25,887 bases of DNA, taken from SIG578 sp045543635 (GTDB lineage: Bacteria; Bacillota; Clostridia; Oscillospirales; Ruminococcaceae). The number at the start of each line of letters is the position of its first letter. The stretch's first letter is position 1. This document shows positions 5,157 to 13,593 of this stretch, piece by piece. Made by a program: the position numbers and the translations under genes. The notes beneath the pieces are model-generated. The model saw only the letters and a list, made by a program, of their open reading frames with translations. It made no database searches and had not been told where the DNA came from. Location: assembly GCA_045543635.1 (NCBI GenBank), contig JAZQMT010000118.1, positions 1 through 25,887 of the forward strand, in the 5' to 3' direction.

Positions 5157-7595
5157 TTAATTCGCCGATGATGGCTGATTTAAAGAGGCAGGTTCAACAG
5201 GCACTCTCTGCGAAGAATATTTTTTATCCTCTAAAGGCTTGTCCTTAATTACAAGTGCAGTTTCTATGACCTGTGAAAACTCACTGACAGGGATAAAGGT
5301 AAGCTTGGTTTTAACCGTTGGATCTATTTTATCAAGGTCGGGGATATTCTGCTCGGGAATAATCACCTTTGTGATACCTGATTTATATGCAGCCATCGTT
5401 TTTTCTTTAAGGCCACCTATTGGCAGAACTCTGCCACGAAGAGTAATTTCTCCTGTCATGGCAACATCATGACGAACAGCCACTCCTGTTAGTGCTGAAA
5501 GAAGTGCCGTTGCAATAGTGATACCTGCAGAAGGACCGTCCTTAGGGACAGCACCTTCGGGCGCGTGGATATGAATATCCTTTGTACGATAAAAATCGGC
5601 AGGAATATCATAATATTTTGCAATAGAGCGAATATGGCTCAAAGCCGCTTTTGCCGACTCTGTCATAACGTCACCAAGCGAACCGGTAATCTCAATTTTT
5701 CCCGTCCCCTCTAATACTGCAACCTCAATCTGCAAAAGCTCTCCACCGACAGTTGTATAGGCGAGACCATTTACAACGCCAATAAGATCATTCTTATGAA
5801 CATCCTCTTTTTTATACCGGTGCGGACCAAGATAACCTTCAAGATCGGTACAGTCAATAACAACACGATGGACTTTTCCGTTATTTGACACAAGTTTTTT
5901 AGCAGCCTTTCTAAACAACGACGCTAACACGCGTTCTGCCTGACGAACACCCGCTTCTCTTGTATAAAAATCAATAATATCGCGAACAGCACTATCCGTA
6001 ACACGGCAGGAATTTTTATTAAGTCCATGTTTTTTGAGCTGTTTAATTATAAGATGCTCCTTAATTATGCGGAATTTTTCCTCTGCAGTATAGCTTGAAA
6101 GCTCAATAACCTCCATTCTGTCAAGGATAGGGGCAGGTATAGTATCAAGGGTGTTTGCCGATGTGACAAAAATAGCATTACTAATATCAAACGGGACTTC
6201 AAGATAATGATCACGAAAAGAATGATTTTGTTCGGCATCAAGAACTTCAAGCATGGCTGATGCGGGATCGCCGCGATAATCATTACCCATTTTATCTATT
6301 TCATCAAATAAGATAAGCGGGTTATTACTGCCAGCCTGCTGAAAAGCATTAATAATACGGCCGGGCATTGAGCCGATATAGGTTTTACGGTGACCGCGAA
6401 TATCCGCCTCATCACGCACGCCGCCGAGTGAAATCCGAACATATTTTCTACCCATTGCTTTTGCAAGAGAAGCAGCAATAGAAGTTTTGCCCACTCCCGG
6501 AGGTCCGACAAGACAAATGATTTGCCCTTTAACATCGGGAGCAAGTTTTCTGACTGCCATAAACTCTAAAATCCGTTCCTTAACATCACAAAGCCCGAAA
6601 TGCTCAGTATCCAGCATTTTCTTTGCCTTGGAAATATCAATTTTGTCTTTTGTAGCAGTATTCCACGGAAGAGCAAGGCAGGTGTCCAGATAACCGCGCA
6701 ACACACTTGCTTCATGCGAATTGTAAGGCATTTTAGCAAGCTTATTTGCCTCATTCATAAGTTTTTCTGTTATTTCATCTGAAAGCTCAAGCCTCTTAAT
6801 TTTTTTGCGATATTCTTCTGATTCAGCAACAGGATCATCCGCTGTGCCAAGCTCATCTGAAATAACTTTAAGCTGCTCGCGCAGATAATACTCACGCTGA
6901 TGGCGGTCCATATTCTCTTGAACCTGATCGTTTATCTCGCGCTCGACCTGCAAAACTTCATTTTCATGTTCAATAGCACGCACAAGATATTCCAATCGCT
7001 TTGTTACATCTGAAATTTCCAACACCTTTTGCTTATTCTCGATCGGAAGCGCAATATTGCCTGAAAAGAGCTCAGAAAGTGCAAGAGGATCATTTTCATT
7101 AAAAATACGGATAACAACCTCACGGGGCATTTGCGGCGATAGTGAAAGATATGTTTCAAAGGAATCCTTTAATTTACGAATCAAGGCTTCCTGCATAATA
7201 GATACCGAAACCGTTCTCTTTTGGAGAGGATAATCTCTAATTTCTGCAACAAGATACTCCCCTTCCGTATCAAGCGAGAGCATTTTTGCGCGATATTTTC
7301 CCTCAACAATAACACGCATAGTATTAGAATTGCCGCGAATCACCTGCTTGATAGAGGCTACAACACCAACCTTATACATGTCTTTTTCCTGAGGTTCTTC
7401 TAAAAGAACCTCTTTTTGAGCCACAAGAAAAATATCTTTTTGCGTTTTCAGCGCGTAATTTACCGCTGCAACTGACTTTGGACGCACAACCTCAAAATTT
7501 AAAATTGTACTGGGAAACAGCATAATTCCGCGCAATGCGATTGCGGGAATAAGAAAAGGTTTTTGCTCCTCTATATTAAAATCTTTTTCTTCCAT
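5157..7595 (-). CDS. lon: ATP-dependent protease Lon (LonA)
   Basis: Lon is a homohexameric AAA+ serine protease that unfolds and degrades damaged and regulatory proteins in the cytoplasm. In 812 residues it has the N-terminal substrate-binding domain (about 12-205), a coiled segment, the AAA+ module with Walker A GPPGVGKT (364-371), Walker B LILFDEID (427-434) and Arg finger R493, and the protease domain with catalytic Ser689 in KDGPSAG and Lys732 in GGLKEK, 43 residues apart as in E. coli. The C-terminal tail of about 30 residues (SSQRVPVEPASL and on) is longer than usual and looks disordered. The start has AAGGAG upstream with a spacing of about 10. A likely sigma-A promoter lies within the end of the ABC-F gene, and engB follows at 15 bases. 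Confidence 0.97.
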   Translation of the reverse strand: MEEKDFNIEEQKPFLIPAIALRGIMLFPSTILNFEVVRPKSVAAVNYALKTQKDIFLVAQKEVLLEEPQEKDMYKVGVVASIKQVIRGNSNTMRVIVEGKYRAKMLSLDTEGEYLVAEIRDYPLQKRTVSVSIMQEALIRKLKDSFETYLSLSPQMPREVVIRIFNENDPLALSELFSGNIALPIENKQKVLEISDVTKRLEYLVRAIEHENEVLQVEREINDQVQENMDRHQREYYLREQLKVISDELGTADDPVAESEEYRKKIKRLELSDEITEKLMNEANKLAKMPYNSHEASVLRGYLDTCLALPWNTATKDKIDISKAKKMLDTEHFGLCDVKERILEFMAVRKLAPDVKGQIICLVGPPGVGKTSIAASLAKAMGRKYVRISLGGVRDEADIRGHRKTYIGSMPGRIINAFQQAGSNNPLILFDEIDKMGNDYRGDPASAMLEVLDAEQNHSFRDHYLEVPFDISNAIFVTSANTLDTIPAPILDRMEVIELSSYTAEEKFRIIKEHLIIKQLKKHGLNKNSCRVTDSAVRDIIDFYTREAGVRQAERVLASLFRKAAKKLVSNNGKVHRVVIDCTDLEGYLGPHRYKKEDVHKNDLIGVVNGLAYTTVGGELLQIEVAVLEGTGKIEITGSLGDVMTESAKAALSHIRSIAKYYDIPADFYRTKDIHIHAPEGAVPKDGPSAGITIATALLSALTGVAVRHDVAMTGEITLRGRVLPIGGLKEKTMAAYKSGITKVIIPEQNIPDLDKIDPTVKTKLTFIPVSEFSQVIETALVIKDKPLEDKKYSSQRVPVEPASLNQPSSAN

Positions 7596-7627
7596 GAAAA
7601 AACGACTCCTTAAACGAATTACTCTTT

Positions 7628-7656
7628 ATTTTACACCTTTTTTATAAAAAAATCAA
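7628..7656 (-). promoter_or_regulatory. Putative sigma-A promoter of lon
   Basis: On the minus strand, TTGATT (7651-7656), a 17-bp spacer and TAAAAT (7628-7633), overlapping the stop codon of the ABC-F gene. It gives lon a start site about 25 bases before its ATG. AGTCAAA, one heptad of the CtsR operator consensus, lies 3 bases upstream of the -35, but a second heptad is missing. Confidence 0.5.
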
Positions 7657-9581
7657 CTATTTGACTCTTCTGAAAGCATAAGCCAAGCCTCAAAACTGTT
7701 TTCGTGTTGCTGTTTTGCAGTTTCCAGCTCCTGACAAAGCTCAGCAGAACGCTTAAAATCAGAAAAAACCTCAGGATTGGAAAGTTCAGTTTCCAGCTCC
7801 TTAATGAGTTTTTCAAGCATATCAATTTCTTTTTCAAGGCGGGAAATCTCATTACGGCGGTGTGCATCCAATGCCCGTTGTTCACGACTTCTGTGACCGG
7901 AATTACTTTGAACGCGTTGCCTTTTTTCTTGCTGAATACTGAATGATTCCTTTCCTTTTTGTTCTGCAAGATATGCAGACAGTTCACTATATCCGCCTTT
8001 AAAAAGCCGGGCAGTATTATTTCTTAAATTCAGGATTTTATTGGGGATTTTTTCGAGAAAATATCTATCATGTGAGACCAATATGAGTGTCCCCTCATAT
8101 TCCGAAAGAGCAGTTTCCAACATTTCGCGAACTGCAAGGTCTAAATGATTGGTCGGTTCGTCCATAATAAGAACATTGGGGCGCTGCTCCATCAAAATAG
8201 CAAGGCTAAGTCTTGCCTTTTCACCTCCGCTGAGCATTCCCACCTTTTTTTCAATGCTATCTCCGCTAAAAAGAGCTCTACCCAAGGTTGTGCGAATACT
8301 CAAAGGATCCCTATTCGGAAATCGGGACCATAGCTCTTCCATAACAGTGTTCTCTGGATTTAAAACCTCAAGATGCTGGTCATAATACCCCATCTTAACA
8401 TTTCCGCCCCATTTAATAGCTCGGTTTGCAGAAGGATACTCTCGAATAGCACGCAACAGTGTTGTTTTTCCTGTGCCGTTTGCACCGGTTACAGCAAGCT
8501 TATCACCACGCTCAAGTGTGAAATCTATGCTATCACAAAGCAGTTTCTTATCCTCTCCGCTGCCGACAGAAAGCGCAAAATCATTTATTTTAAGAACTTC
8601 GAAGTTAGGTTCAAAATCATACTCAAATTTAATTGACATTTTCTTTGTAAAGTTCTTTGGCTTGTCAATGATTTCCATTCGTTCTAAAGCATTGATGCGG
8701 CTTTTTGCACTTTTTGATGTAGATGCTCTGACTAAATTTCTAGCCACATAATCTTTCATATCGGCAATTTTCTTTTGCTGCTGTTCATATTCCTTCATTT
8801 GTCTTGTCTGTTGCTCTTCTTTCAGCACAAGAAATTTACTGTAATTCCCTTTATAGGTTTTTAGCGATTGGTCCTCTATTTCCCAAACGGAAGTAACTAA
8901 ACGATCAAGAAAATAACGGTCATGAGAAACGGTGATTACTGCACCGTTATAATTTAAAAGATATTCCTCAAGCCATGAAAGTGTTTCAAAGTCCAAATGA
9001 TTTGTAGGCTCATCAAGCACAAGAAGCTGAGGCTGTAAAAGCAAGAGCCTTGACAGTGAAAGCCGAGTTCGTTCGCCACCGCTTAATGTGTTAATGACGG
9101 TATCAAGCTGTTTATCGGCAAATCCCATACCGTTTAAAACAGTTTTTATCTTTACATCAATATTATACCCATCTCGCTGTTCAAACATAGTAGAAAGTGA
9201 AGCATAACGCTCAGAAACTGTTTGAAACTCAACTGTATTTTGATTTTGTGAAAGGATTTCCATTTGCTTTTCCAAATCTTTCATTTGTTGTGAAATCTCC
9301 GTTAAATCGGAGAACACCTTTCGCATTTCCTCATAAATCGTACTGTCACTCTCAAGCCCGCTGTTCTGACAAAGATACCCAATAGTAGTTTTTTTGCCAA
9401 TATTAAGATTACCTCCATCAAATGCGAGATTTGCACATAAGATATTAAGCAGGGTAGTTTTCCCTGTTCCGTTTCTTCCGATTATTCCAATACGGTCACG
9501 ATCCTCAACAGACGCACTAATATCTGCGAAGATCTTTTTATCCCCGAAATATTTTGTAAGATGATCAAACGATAAAAGCAA
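7653..9581 (-). CDS. ABC-F family ATPase (duplicated ATP-binding cassette protein)
   Basis: ABC-F proteins bind the ribosome near the E site and help resolve stalled or non-productive states; they have no transmembrane domain, and none is visible. The 642 residues hold two cassettes. The first has Walker A GRNGTGKT (35-42), signature LSGGE (166-170) and Walker B LVLDEP near 187-192. A charged P-site linker (about 238-320, with SKSAKSRINALERME) follows. The second has Walker A GANGTGKT (366-373), signature LSGGE (450-454) and LIMDEP near 471-476. A C-terminal coiled coil spans about 575-635. This layout matches the YdiF/Uup-like housekeeping branch; antibiotic protection cannot be inferred. 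The start is TTG at 9581, 9 bases after GAAAGGA. The gene diverges from the recombinase and precedes lon by 57 bases. Confidence 0.93.
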   Translation of the reverse strand: MLLSFDHLTKYFGDKKIFADISASVEDRDRIGIIGRNGTGKTTLLNILCANLAFDGGNLNIGKKTTIGYLCQNSGLESDSTIYEEMRKVFSDLTEISQQMKDLEKQMEILSQNQNTVEFQTVSERYASLSTMFEQRDGYNIDVKIKTVLNGMGFADKQLDTVINTLSGGERTRLSLSRLLLLQPQLLVLDEPTNHLDFETLSWLEEYLLNYNGAVITVSHDRYFLDRLVTSVWEIEDQSLKTYKGNYSKFLVLKEEQQTRQMKEYEQQQKKIADMKDYVARNLVRASTSKSAKSRINALERMEIIDKPKNFTKKMSIKFEYDFEPNFEVLKINDFALSVGSGEDKKLLCDSIDFTLERGDKLAVTGANGTGKTTLLRAIREYPSANRAIKWGGNVKMGYYDQHLEVLNPENTVMEELWSRFPNRDPLSIRTTLGRALFSGDSIEKKVGMLSGGEKARLSLAILMEQRPNVLIMDEPTNHLDLAVREMLETALSEYEGTLILVSHDRYFLEKIPNKILNLRNNTARLFKGGYSELSAYLAEQKGKESFSIQQEKRQRVQSNSGHRSREQRALDAHRRNEISRLEKEIDMLEKLIKELETELSNPEVFSDFKRSAELCQELETAKQQHENSFEAWLMLSEESNS

Positions 9582-9610
9582 GGTTTTCTATCCTTTCAAA
9601 AGCAGTTACG

Positions 9611-9640
9611 ATTATAATATCATAAAAAGCAATTTTTGAA
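9611..9640 (-). promoter_or_regulatory. Weak putative promoter of the ABC-F gene
   Basis: On the minus strand, a consensus TATAAT (9611-9616) lies 29 bases before the TTG start. The best -35 is TTCAAA (9635-9640) with an 18-bp spacer. It is nearly back to back with the recombinase promoter at 9646-9674. Confidence 0.4.
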
Positions 9641-9645
9641 AACCG

Positions 9646-9674
9646 TTTACAACTAAATTTTTTCATAGTATAAT
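9646..9674 (+). promoter_or_regulatory. Sigma-A promoter of the tyrosine recombinase gene
   Basis: TTTACA (9646-9651), a 17-bp spacer and a perfect TATAAT (9669-9674), 24 bases before the ATG at 9699. Confidence 0.75.
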
Positions 9675-9698
9675 AGAAATATATTGTGAGGTGAGCGG

Positions 9699-10691
9699 AT
9701 GTTTCAGATAAGCAGTTTAACAGATTGTCCCGAAATTTTAAAGCGTTTTCTCGTTTATTTACAAACTATTAAAGGCAAGTCTCCCAAAACGGTGTATGAA
9801 TATTTTCTTGATATTCGAATGTTCTTTAGATTTTTAAAGAGAAATCGCGCTTTGGTTTCTGCTGATGTTTCCTTTGATGAAATCAGCATTTCAGATGTCG
9901 GGGTAGATATTTTAAAAACGGTTACATTATCCGAAGTATATGACTTTTTATATTATATTCTAAATGACCGCGGTGACATTGCCCCAACCCGTTCAAGAAA
10001 ATCGTCAGCACTGCGCACCTTTTTTTCATATCTTACCGTAAAGGTCAATTTACTTGAAGTAAATCCTGTTGCAGAGCTTGAAGTTCCCTCACAAAGGAAA
10101 AGGCTTCCGAAATATCTAAGTTTAGAGGAATGTATTCAGTTGCTTTCCTCGATTGAGGGAACCTATGCCGAAAGGGACTACTGTATCACTGTTCTGTTTT
10201 TAAACTGCGGACTTCGTGTGTCCGAGCTTGTTGGAATAAACCTTAATGATATGAAAGAGGACACGCTGCGTGTTGTCGGTAAAGGTGACAAAGAGCGCAG
10301 CATCCATTTAAACAAGGCTTGCCTTGATGCAATAGCACAGTATTTAAAGGTTCGCCCCAACGATAGCGCAAAGGACAAACAGGCACTTTTTATTAGCAGA
10401 CAAGGCAACCGGATAAGTGTAAAAGCAGTACAAGCTAATATGCAGAAATATCTTAAAATGAGCGGTCTTGAGGACAAGGGATATTCTGTTCACAAGTTGC
10501 GACACACCGCAGCTACGTTGATGTATCAGCATGGCGGCGTAGACCTACGAATTTTAAAGGAAATTTTAGGTCACCAAAACCTTGCTACCACCGAAATATA
10601 TACCCACATTGCAAGCAGGCAAATTGAAGAAGCATTTGAAAGTAATCCTCTTGCAAAGGTAAGCATGAAAAAGACCGGTGGTGAACAATAA
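9699..10691 (+). CDS. Tyrosine recombinase of the XerC/XerD type
   Basis: This enzyme class cuts and rejoins DNA through a phosphotyrosine intermediate; Xer members resolve chromosome dimers at dif. The 330 residues comprise an N-terminal SAM-like core-binding domain (about 10-115) and a catalytic domain with all expected residues: Arg173 in GLRVSEL, Lys195 in GKGDKER, His265 and Arg268 in HKLRH, His292 in LGHQN and the nucleophile Tyr301 in EIYTHI. It is about 30 residues longer than E. coli XerC, mainly through an N-terminal insertion around 55-80. The start follows GAGGTGAG, and the gene has its own promoter and terminator. No excisionase, cargo or flanking repeat is seen, so a housekeeping Xer role is more likely than integrase. 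Whether it is XerC or XerD is not decided. Confidence 0.92.
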   Translation: MFQISSLTDCPEILKRFLVYLQTIKGKSPKTVYEYFLDIRMFFRFLKRNRALVSADVSFDEISISDVGVDILKTVTLSEVYDFLYYILNDRGDIAPTRSRKSSALRTFFSYLTVKVNLLEVNPVAELEVPSQRKRLPKYLSLEECIQLLSSIEGTYAERDYCITVLFLNCGLRVSELVGINLNDMKEDTLRVVGKGDKERSIHLNKACLDAIAQYLKVRPNDSAKDKQALFISRQGNRISVKAVQANMQKYLKMSGLEDKGYSVHKLRHTAATLMYQHGGVDLRILKEILGHQNLATTEIYTHIASRQIEEAFESNPLAKVSMKKTGGEQ

Positions 10692-10694
10692 AGT

Positions 10695-10727
10695 AAAACC
10701 ATCGACCACATGGTCGATGGTTTTTTA
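10695..10727. terminator. Bidirectional terminator between recombinase and vanZ genes
   Basis: A near-perfect palindrome: AAAACCATCGACC (10695-10707) pairs with GGTCGATGGTTTT (10712-10724) around loop ACAT, followed by more T on the plus strand. On the minus strand it ends in TTTTACTTT. It can serve both converging genes. Confidence 0.9.
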
Positions 10728-10742
10728 TGTTATTACAAAAAA

Positions 10743-11267
10743 TTATTCTAATATACTGCGCAATTTATTGGGAGTGATTTTATAAATCCCCCAACCGAGA
10801 ACACCGCCAACAGTATTTAAAATCAGGTCATCAACATCAATATTTCTATACCAATATCCAATCATGATTCCTATTACAAATTGAAGAAGTTCAATTAACA
10901 ACGAAAAACTTATTATAAAAATAAAAGTCGGCAAAAAGCACTTATTTTTTCTCATCATTGTAATTAAAAAACCAAATGGCATAGTAATTATTATATTGCC
11001 CGCTACCGAGGTAAGCACAGGTTTTAATCCCGCTTCGAAGCTTGAGATAATAGAATTTAACGGAATAAAATTATGCGAATATCCCGAAGAGAAAGTCTCC
11101 TGAAAAGGGATTGGAAAAAGAGTAACACTGAAAACAAGCGTTATGTAAACAACAAATAATCCCACAAGAATTTTTCTTTTACCCCTGACTTTCATAATAA
11201 ACAGGACTATTTCAACGAGTAGCAAAGCGATCATACCGAAAACAAGTGCATCTGATTTAGTTAGCAT
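10743..11267 (-). CDS. VanZ-family membrane protein
   Basis: The 174-residue protein has about four or five hydrophobic helices: one at the N-terminus (LVFGMIALLLVEIVLFI), then ILVGLFVVYITLVF, a loop with FIPLNSI, and helices with IIITMPFGFLITM and IISFSLLIELLQF. A closing segment has NIDVDDLILNTVGGVLGW. The FxPLNSI, the Pro-Phe-Gly and the DxDDLxxNTxGxxxG motifs define the VanZ-like family. Some members affect teicoplanin or lipoglycopeptide susceptibility, but most chromosomal copies have no known role. The start at 11267 follows AAAGGAG with 5-base spacing. A terminator hairpin lies directly upstream of that site, with a probable promoter beyond it. It is downstream of the ger operon, but I see no functional link. 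Confidence 0.88.
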   Translation of the reverse strand: MLTKSDALVFGMIALLLVEIVLFIMKVRGKRKILVGLFVVYITLVFSVTLFPIPFQETFSSGYSHNFIPLNSIISSFEAGLKPVLTSVAGNIIITMPFGFLITMMRKNKCFLPTFIFIISFSLLIELLQFVIGIMIGYWYRNIDVDDLILNTVGGVLGWGIYKITPNKLRSILE

Positions 11268-11283
11268 TTTTTCTCCTTTCTGC

Positions 11284-11311
11284 AACAAAAAGCGGCTGAA
11301 AATTCAGCCGC
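11284..11311 (-). terminator. Intrinsic terminator between the ger operon and vanZ
   Basis: On the minus strand, GCGGCTGA (11304-11311) pairs with TCAGCCGC (11292-11299) around a 4-nt loop, then TTTTTGTT. It ends about 5 bases before the vanZ ribosome binding site, downstream of a probable vanZ promoter, so it could be either the ger operon terminator or a vanZ leader attenuator. Confidence 0.85.
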
Positions 11312-11361
11312 CGACACGCAAAAAAATACTGCGTCTGCAATTTTTTAATATCCCGATGATT

Positions 11362-11391
11362 ATAATAACATACCCTTCTTTATTCTGTCAA
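11362..11391 (-). promoter_or_regulatory. Putative vanZ promoter
   Basis: On the minus strand, a perfect TTGACA (11386-11391), an 18-bp spacer and TATTAT (11362-11367), with TATAAT overlapping three bases further on. It starts just after the gerC stop and predicts a leader of roughly 90 nt before vanZ. Confidence 0.5.
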
Positions 11392-11398
11392 TGATATT

Positions 11399-12517
11399 TC
11401 ATCTAACCTGAATGCCGGAATGGCGAATAGAAAAATCGGCAGAAACATTGAGCTTAATTTGGGGCAGCCAACTTGAGAGCGGCTGTTCCTTTTGTTTTTG
11501 ATAGAGGTTTTTATCGGTATTTTTAAGCCGCTGTTTTAAATAGAAAAGATCGCATGCGCCCTCTGTAACAATCGTTTTAAAACTTTTTTTGATTTGTGCT
11601 TTGATTTGCTCCTCAATCTCCTTTTCCACCCTTTTAACATGCTCTTCTTTAATTTCTTCATCGTGAATAACGCCTATCTCTGAAATATTTCCTTTAGCAG
11701 AAACTGCAACATTAAGATAAACCTCTCCGTTTTTGGTTTCCATATTAAGGTTGGTATCCTCGGAAACGATATTTACTGAAACAGTTTGATGTTGCTCGTG
11801 TGTTATCATAACAGCATCGGAAATATTGCCCTCAAGCCATGTAAGTCCCATAGTTTCCTCGCTATTGAGCCAAATATGTGGCTTTTGATCGCGAAACACA
11901 ACACCTCGTTCAATTTTTATTTCCTCTTCGCCATCAGGAGAAATAAGCGGCAGACAGCAGCTTCCCTCAGAATTATACATCGTTCGCAAAACATCTATTA
12001 CCGTAACATCCGGGGCTTTTCCACACCCTTCGATACGCTCTATCGAAATATCAGGTACTACACCCGAAAAAAGCCGCGTGTGTAAAATTTTTTCAGCCGT
12101 TCCCTCAGCAAGCATAACCGATGAATTAAGAGAAAGCTGATAATTGGAGTTCATAAATTCAACAATTTGAAAAAGACCTTTTTTGGCTGCCTCCTCACCG
12201 ATAAGATACAGACGGCTATGACCATAAAAAATTTGATTACCGTCCTTCGCTTCTGCATTTTTTATTGCATCAAAAAGGGTTTTTCCATAGGAAGTGACAT
12301 ATAAGCTTTGGCTCCCTTCACCTCCCGCAGCGTCAGAAGTACCGCTATTTTCAGGAAGATATTCCTGCAGCGTAATCTTATATTCTCCATCCTCATAATC
12401 TATGCCCATTGCTTGAACGATGGCACGGTCCCTTAGATCTACCGGCATAGAACAACTACTGAAAAAAAGAGATACCGTTATAATAATCAGCAGACAAATA
12501 GTTTTAATTTTTTTCAT
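11399..12517 (-). CDS. gerC: Ger(x)C family spore germination lipoprotein
   Basis: This is the lipoprotein subunit of a nutrient germinant receptor in the spore inner membrane. The 372 residues begin with a lipoprotein signal (MKKIKTICLLIIITV, then FSSCS) with the probable lipidated Cys at 22. The mature protein has the family opening of DLRDRAIVQAMGID, then the Ger(x)C domain pattern (GKTLFDAIKNAEAK, IFYGHSRLYLIGEEAAKKG), and a C-terminal domain with a charged helix (EEIKEEHVKRVEKEI) near 285-325. The gene overlaps gerB by 4 bases (ATGA), the usual sign of stoichiometric coupling. The symbol is generic: which Ger operon this is, and its germinant, cannot be told from sequence. A terminator lies about 90 bases downstream. 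Confidence 0.93.
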   Translation of the reverse strand: MKKIKTICLLIIITVSLFFSSCSMPVDLRDRAIVQAMGIDYEDGEYKITLQEYLPENSGTSDAAGGEGSQSLYVTSYGKTLFDAIKNAEAKDGNQIFYGHSRLYLIGEEAAKKGLFQIVEFMNSNYQLSLNSSVMLAEGTAEKILHTRLFSGVVPDISIERIEGCGKAPDVTVIDVLRTMYNSEGSCCLPLISPDGEEEIKIERGVVFRDQKPHIWLNSEETMGLTWLEGNISDAVMITHEQHQTVSVNIVSEDTNLNMETKNGEVYLNVAVSAKGNISEIGVIHDEEIKEEHVKRVEKEIEEQIKAQIKKSFKTIVTEGACDLFYLKQRLKNTDKNLYQKQKEQPLSSWLPQIKLNVSADFSIRHSGIQVR

Positions 12518-13593
12518 TTTTTCTGCCGCCTTTCCCTAATTTTTTCACCTACAAGCAGGACAAGCGGATACACTACTGCAAGCACAACAACAGGAACACC
12601 TGAAACAATAATATGATACATGGTATTGACATAGGGTATTTTCTGCGTTGTCAAAAGCGACACCAAGGAAACTACAACTGCAGTAACAACAAGCGGTATC
12701 GTATCATTCTTAAAGCTGAATAGCTCTCGCATAGTTTTGGCGGCAACAAGCATATAAACACAAAGCTTAACCACAGCCATAAACACCCAAAGAGTAATAA
12801 ATGCGGCATTAAAACGCTCTGTAAGCGAGGTTTCCGCCATAGCAGCAACAGTATAAAATGGGAAAAGTACGGTTTCCCGATATTTTCCAAGTGCGGTAAT
12901 GGTGAAAAAGGAAATAAGCTCAAAAAGGACTCCGATTGTTACACCAAACCAAATCGTTCCCTTTCTTATATTCCCCTTGGTATATGAAGCTAAAATCATA
13001 AACGGAATAATTTCGGTGGTATGAAACACATTATCAACAACAAACTCCCAAAATCCGGCAGCACTGTCATACCCAAGAGGCTCAAGCCATACCGTGTTAA
13101 TTTTAGGAAATGCTGCAACAGCTATTGCCACAAGGGAAAGAAGTAATCCACCGAAAACATAGCTTGCCATTCTCGCCATGGACTCTACACCCAACCGGCA
13201 GATATATGCGCAAACCAGCGCCATGGGAATGACAAAAAAAATCGGCGATGCAGTCATATAAATAGTGGATGCCATAAAAATTTCGAACTGTGTCAAACAT
13301 TCTATCGAAAGAAAAAGACAGGTTAACAACATAAAAAGTGAATAAATTCTTGCTGCGTTTTTATGCTGCATATAAACACAATCGGAAACATTTCTGCCTT
13401 CATATTTTTTTAAAAGAGATAGTGTTGGAACAAAGATTAAAATGTTTATAAAGACAGAAACAAGGATAGCAAGTGCGGCTGTATAAAAACCAATATTATA
13501 TTTTTGTGGTTTATAGGTAAACATGGAAAACATTCGCGAGGTAATCAGCATAACAAATAGTTGTGCTGCGCTTATTTTAGGAAGTTTTATCAT
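12514..13593 (-). CDS. gerB: GerAB/ArcD/ProY family germinant receptor permease subunit
   Basis: GerB subunits are APC-superfamily membrane proteins that bind the germinant in the spore inner membrane. The 359 residues contain about ten hydrophobic helices, from IGFYTAALAILVSVFINILIF near 34 to VVVLAVVYPLVLLVG near the C-terminus, which ends in basic residues (REKIRERRQKK). The opening KISAAQLFVMLITSRMFS and the loop SLLKKYEGRNVSD are typical. It overlaps gerA by 4 bases upstream and gerC by 4 bases downstream, so the three are one translationally coupled operon. The germinant specificity is unknown. Confidence 0.92.
   Translation of the reverse strand: MIKLPKISAAQLFVMLITSRMFSMFTYKPQKYNIGFYTAALAILVSVFINILIFVPTLSLLKKYEGRNVSDCVYMQHKNAARIYSLFMLLTCLFLSIECLTQFEIFMASTIYMTASPIFFVIPMALVCAYICRLGVESMARMASYVFGGLLLSLVAIAVAAFPKINTVWLEPLGYDSAAGFWEFVVDNVFHTTEIIPFMILASYTKGNIRKGTIWFGVTIGVLFELISFFTITALGKYRETVLFPFYTVAAMAETSLTERFNAAFITLWVFMAVVKLCVYMLVAAKTMRELFSFKNDTIPLVVTAVVVSLVSLLTTQKIPYVNTMYHIIVSGVPVVVLAVVYPLVLLVGEKIRERRQKK

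Noticed and set aside
7653..9581. ABC-F gene as an antibiotic resistance determinant
   Set aside because: The layout, C-terminal coiled coil and lon neighbourhood fit a housekeeping YdiF/Uup-like protein; nothing in the sequence points to drug protection.
9699..10691. The tyrosine recombinase as the integrase of a mobile element
   Set aside because: No excisionase, cargo or flanking direct repeats, and intact housekeeping genes on both sides; a Xer-type role is simpler.
10743..11267. vanZ as part of a glycopeptide resistance cluster
   Set aside because: No vanA/H/X/R/S-like gene is nearby; chromosomal VanZ-family proteins are common and mostly uncharacterised.
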